From Giesbergeria anulus (GTDB lineage: Bacteria; Pseudomonadota; Gammaproteobacteria; Burkholderiales; Burkholderiaceae_C), in the NCBI RefSeq assembly GCF_900111115.1, contig NZ_FOGD01000001.1:428910-492909 (forward strand): DNA of 64,000 nucleotides, in the 5' to 3' direction. The number at the start of each line of letters is the position of its first letter. The stretch's first letter is position 1. The position numbers and the translations under genes are program-made. Positions 61,928-64,000 of the stretch are shown here, one piece after another. The notes below the pieces were generated by a model. The model did no database searches, was not told the DNA's origin, and saw only the letters and a list, made by a program, of their open reading frames with translations.

Positions 61928-61941
61928 AATGTGTCCGTCAT
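60985..61941 (-). CDS. HTH protein of unknown function, intact copy
   Basis: 318 residues, with AGGAG before ATG 61941. N-terminal helix-turn-helix (LRAQVLALRRTQSAKAVSQA, LGIPLGTVKAISSRSG). A middle helical part follows (IKTLEKDLEKRYGDYLMRVS) and a long C-terminal domain without recognised family. It starts with a 4-bp overlap on the Zn-ribbon gene. Element 1 has a decayed copy at 48300-48796. Likely a DNA-binding regulator of the element. Confidence 0.82.
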   Translation of the reverse strand: MTDTLQPGVASAPTRSSISDHLRAQVLALRRTQSAKAVSQALGIPLGTVKAISSRSGITRDNAKLREFFKLPDPAASHCIALQPPVAPPQPVAVTGDDDLDAVLWLRQVVQTGDAALIAKAMQAAQRIKTLEKDLEKRYGDYLMRVSNGDTMRAVFGSIGFANIKGLAERTLDKQAHQREALARFGSVDAVFATLPQEQFCLDALALVPKQEKSIWQFDIALTNAAFAAQADMAPHTLSDCLYELAFWDGLYRLRDGWGTGCGDGPAEVNAREDYLFCCMGQLRPKSRQEAKSILRYLADHERMDRTGVDAILDNLIG

Positions 61942-62747
61942 GGTGTGGCTCCTTTTGCCGCTGCCTGTTCGTAGGCGGAATGCAGTTGCTGGCCTTCGGT
62001 GCAGCGCTGGCTGTGCCCATTGCTTCGGGCGTAGGCTTTGCAGGCGTCACAGCTCCAATGGTGGGCTTGATATGTCTTGTCTACCTCATTCCACGGCTGG
62101 GCAACATGGAACTTGGGCAAGGGCTTGGCCGGGTCAGTCTTGGCAGCAATGAAGCGCTCACGGCTTGCGGCCTCGATATAGGCGTCACTCAGGCGCTGGC
62201 CTTTGGGGCACTTGGCACCCGTGCGGCATTGCTTGCAGGCCCAATAGTGAGATTGATCGGCGTGGTCGGCATCGCGCCATGTGGGTGCAGGTGCTGGTGG
62301 GCTTGGGGCTGCCACCACGGCGGGCGGCATGGCCTTGGGCATCAAACCTTGCAGCAGTGCCAGCAAGTGGCCCCGATTTTCTGGCGCGGCCTGCTCAATA
62401 TCGGCGCGCCAGTCTTGCCGGGTCTTTTCACTGGCCCCCGTTCGATCACACAAAGCCATCGCCAGTGCCAGCAATCGAGCCATGCCGGGGTCAGGCAATG
62501 GTGCGGGCGGCGTCCAATCTGGGGCGGTTGCCGGTTTTGACAGCAGTTGCACCAATTGAGGTTTACACGCCCTGATGTCTTGCGCCAATTGAGCAATGCC
62601 AGCACGGCACCCAACGGCGTGCAATTCGCCACCAGACAAGGCCAGTTTCACGCCCAAGGCTTGCGCCTTTGCCAGCACTTGGGACGCGGTCAGGGCATCA
62701 CCTTTTTTTATCTTATGGCCCAGATGGTAGGCAAGGGCGGCCATCAA
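61938..62747 (-). CDS. Zn-ribbon-like protein with TubC_N-like N-terminus
   Basis: 269 residues. The first about 70 resemble the TubC docking-type domain (LGVKLALSGGELHAVGCRAG, QDIRACKPQLVQLL). A helical module (DPGMARLLALAMALCDRTGA) and two Cys motifs follow: YWACKQCRTGAKCPKGQRL and HWSCDACKAYARSNGHSQRC. The element-1 homologue lacks the N-terminal domain and the first Cys motif. Start and stop overlap both neighbours by 4 bp, so it is coupled in the replicase operon. Confidence 0.82.
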   Translation of the reverse strand: MMAALAYHLGHKIKKGDALTASQVLAKAQALGVKLALSGGELHAVGCRAGIAQLAQDIRACKPQLVQLLSKPATAPDWTPPAPLPDPGMARLLALAMALCDRTGASEKTRQDWRADIEQAAPENRGHLLALLQGLMPKAMPPAVVAAPSPPAPAPTWRDADHADQSHYWACKQCRTGAKCPKGQRLSDAYIEAASRERFIAAKTDPAKPLPKFHVAQPWNEVDKTYQAHHWSCDACKAYARSNGHSQRCTEGQQLHSAYEQAAAKGATP

Positions 62748-64000
62748 AATGCCACCTCGATAACTTCATCGTCACCGCCTTGGGCATTGGGGGATAGTTG
62801 ATCTACCAATGTCCTGAATGTCCTAATGTCCTGCTCATGTCCTGCCGTGGTGGCATTTTTGCCTAAATTTTCAGCAAAAACCGGGGTTTTGGGGCTGGTT
62901 GCAGGACTTGCAGGACTTGCAGGACATTCAGGACTTGGGGTCGTCAACTTTCCCCCGCTGTCGCAATCCTTCACGCTCCATTTCACGGTGCCGCCTACCT
63001 TGCCCAAGGACTTCACTTCCACGCCGATATAGCGCAGTGATGGTGCGGCGCGGCGCAGTGCATCGCCAAAGCCTTTGGCACTTTTAGGCCATGCGTCGGC
63101 GCCTAGGGGCTTGAACTTTTCCACTTCAGTCAGTAGCACCTTGGCAGACATTTCCGCGCTGGCGTTAAACCGGCTCTCGAACCATTCCAGCAATGCGGTC
63201 GCCACCGGGCTGGAATCAATGGTGCGGGCAATGCTTTCCTGCCGTGATGCGTGGAACTGGCGCAGAAACTCGCCAGCCGGGGCACCTAGGGCGCGCTCCA
63301 TTGCTACACCAAGCCGGGCAAAACCCGCCATACGAATGTTTTCGCCATCGGGTAGCCGGGTGCTGGGAAGCTCCTTGAGGGTCTGGGCCATAAGTAAAAA
63401 AAGCCCTGCCACCAAGGACGGATAAGTGGCCTCAAATTCGCGCTGAATGTCGCCATCCTCACGGCGCTGGTGTAAGCGTTGCGGCTCGATGCAGATACTG
63501 CGGTCGATCAGGTCATGGGCAGTAATGCTGGCCGAGATGCCGTTAATCACCACGGGCCGGGTGACGTTGATAACGCTTTCATCCGCGTCGGTGTAGTGCT
63601 TGCGTTTGGCGTAGCCCCCGCCTGTAGCCAGCACGCACAGTGCATCCTGCATGGGTGCAGCGAGGTGGCTCACGTTTTCGAATGAGACTACCCAGTTCAT
63701 GCCAGCACTGACAAATACATCCTCTACCGACTTGGGCGGGCTTCGTAGGTTGCTGGCGTTGGGGTCAATCAGCATCCGCAGATAGCGCTGTGTAGTGCTT
63801 TTGGCGCTACCGGCCTCCCCTACCAATTCCAGCACCGGAAAAACGCTGTCGGGGCGCAAGCATTCCAACAACCACGCCAGCACCAACAGACGCGCATCCT
63901 CTGGCACGTTCACAAAGTTCCAAAGCTGGCTTACCTCCCCCACGGTAGGCGTGGGCAATGGGCGCATGGTGTCCGGGCGCAAAAAACGCACCGGCGGCGC
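62744..64000 (-). CDS. Phage-type ATPase/replicative helicase, C-terminal part (cut by right edge)
   Basis: The frame runs open to the right edge, so the start lies outside. About 419 residues are visible. P-loop VGEAGSAKSTTQRYL and Walker B-like MNWVVSFENVSHL, then a sensor-like VTRPVVINGISASIT, match helicases of the primase-helicase type used by satellites, though it is not the same protein as the element-1 replicase. The C-terminal 90 residues are low-complexity where tandem 9-bp repeats pass through them (CPASPASPATS). It overlaps the Zn-ribbon gene by 4 bp. Confidence 0.85.
   Translation of the reverse strand, partial: APPVRFLRPDTMRPLPTPTVGEVSQLWNFVNVPEDARLLVLAWLLECLRPDSVFPVLELVGEAGSAKSTTQRYLRMLIDPNASNLRSPPKSVEDVFVSAGMNWVVSFENVSHLAAPMQDALCVLATGGGYAKRKHYTDADESVINVTRPVVINGISASITAHDLIDRSICIEPQRLHQRREDGDIQREFEATYPSLVAGLFLLMAQTLKELPSTRLPDGENIRMAGFARLGVAMERALGAPAGEFLRQFHASRQESIARTIDSSPVATALLEWFESRFNASAEMSAKVLLTEVEKFKPLGADAWPKSAKGFGDALRRAAPSLRYIGVEVKSLGKVGGTVKWSVKDCDSGGKLTTPSPECPASPASPATSPKTPVFAENLGKNATTAGHEQDIRTFRTLVDQLSPNAQGGDDEVIEVAF
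62811..62934. repeat. Iteron-like cluster of element 2 (GTCCTG / CAGGAC)
   Basis: GTCCT(G) at 62811, 62820, 62828 and 62839, then CAGGAC at 62902, 62911, 62920 and 62929, mostly at 9-bp period (CAGGACTTG). The two arms face each other across a 57-bp gap inside the 3' end of the ATPase gene. Same place relative to the gene order as cluster 1 of element 1, but a different word. Confidence 0.85.

Larger units (their letters stand above)
58135..64000. mobile_element. Element 2: related integrative element, cut by right window edge
   Basis: Directly behind the second att copy, the same layout begins again: terminator, 11-bp-period repeats, repeat array, then backbone genes in the same order and strand as element 1 (HTH gene, Zn-ribbon protein, ATPase). 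Gene content differs: a coiled-coil/SH3 cargo gene and a BrnTA-like pair. By analogy its regulators, integrase and a third att copy should lie beyond the right edge. Confidence 0.8.

Noticed and set aside
46189-64000. Complete prophage or conjugative element
   Set aside because: No capsid, tail, terminase, lysis, relaxase or mating-pore genes are visible; P4 structural helpers such as sid or psu were also not seen.

Overview
The window is high-GC chromosomal DNA from a betaproteobacterium, most likely a Burkholderiales/Comamonadaceae member. This rests on the protein families and on neighbourhoods typical of that group: small Trp-rich protein, rnhA-methyltransferase-gloB-mltD, dnaX-ybaB-recR, and Burkholderiales-type malonyl-CoA decarboxylase. 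The species cannot be fixed from sequence alone.

Region 1 (1-16357) is core metabolism and envelope: the start of a copper P-type ATPase running off the left edge, a universal stress protein, malonyl-CoA decarboxylase, Lgt, an alpha/beta hydrolase, pirin, IlvD, cytochrome c, a two-gene RND efflux pump, RNase HI, a methyltransferase, glyoxalase II and MltD. Region 2 (16472-26008) is a one-strand chemosensory operon: MCP, CheB, CheR-TPR, CheA-REC, a lone receiver, an Hpt-REC-REC-GGDEF diguanylate cyclase and two CheW proteins. It resembles Wsp in logic and probably controls c-di-GMP. Region 3 (26198-36456) holds an N-acetyltransferase, a methionine transporter with metQ convergent to metNI, recR-ybaB-dnaX with an A9 slippage-like site, cytochrome b561, the 4.5S RNA, PlsY, YbaK, an aldo/keto reductase and a hydrolase. 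Region 4 (36486-46148) holds an HD-GYP regulator, a large CHASE3 hybrid kinase, a lone receiver, prfB with its frameshift, pepN and fbp.

Region 5 (46159-64000) is accessory. A tRNA-Thr(CGT) gene is the integration site of a complete 11.9-kb P4-like integrative element (46189-58134, bounded by 46-bp direct repeats). Directly behind it lies a second, related element in the same orientation that leaves the window on the right. Element 1 carries an integrase, HigBA and MazEF modules, a lone HigA-like regulator, AlpA and HTH regulators, an overlapping-start operon ending in an alpha-type primase-helicase, a Zn-ribbon protein and a decayed HTH gene. Element 2 has the same backbone order (ATPase, Zn-ribbon protein, intact HTH gene) plus a BrnTA-like pair and a coiled-coil/SH3 cargo gene.

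The most unusual structure is a non-coding array present in both elements. It is an ordered series of different 7-bp words. Each word occurs three times at 12- then 15-bp spacing, or as two inverted and two direct copies. The order of word classes is the same in both elements although linkers have diverged. Separately, each element has its own 9-bp tandem repeats: GGGGCTACC in two mirror-image six-copy clusters bracketing most of element 1, and CAGGAC-type repeats in element 2. I read the 9-bp repeats as replication iterons of the P4 ori/crr kind. The multi-word array is a candidate undescribed system, for example a multi-specific initiator-binding or decoy array, but its function is not shown by sequence.
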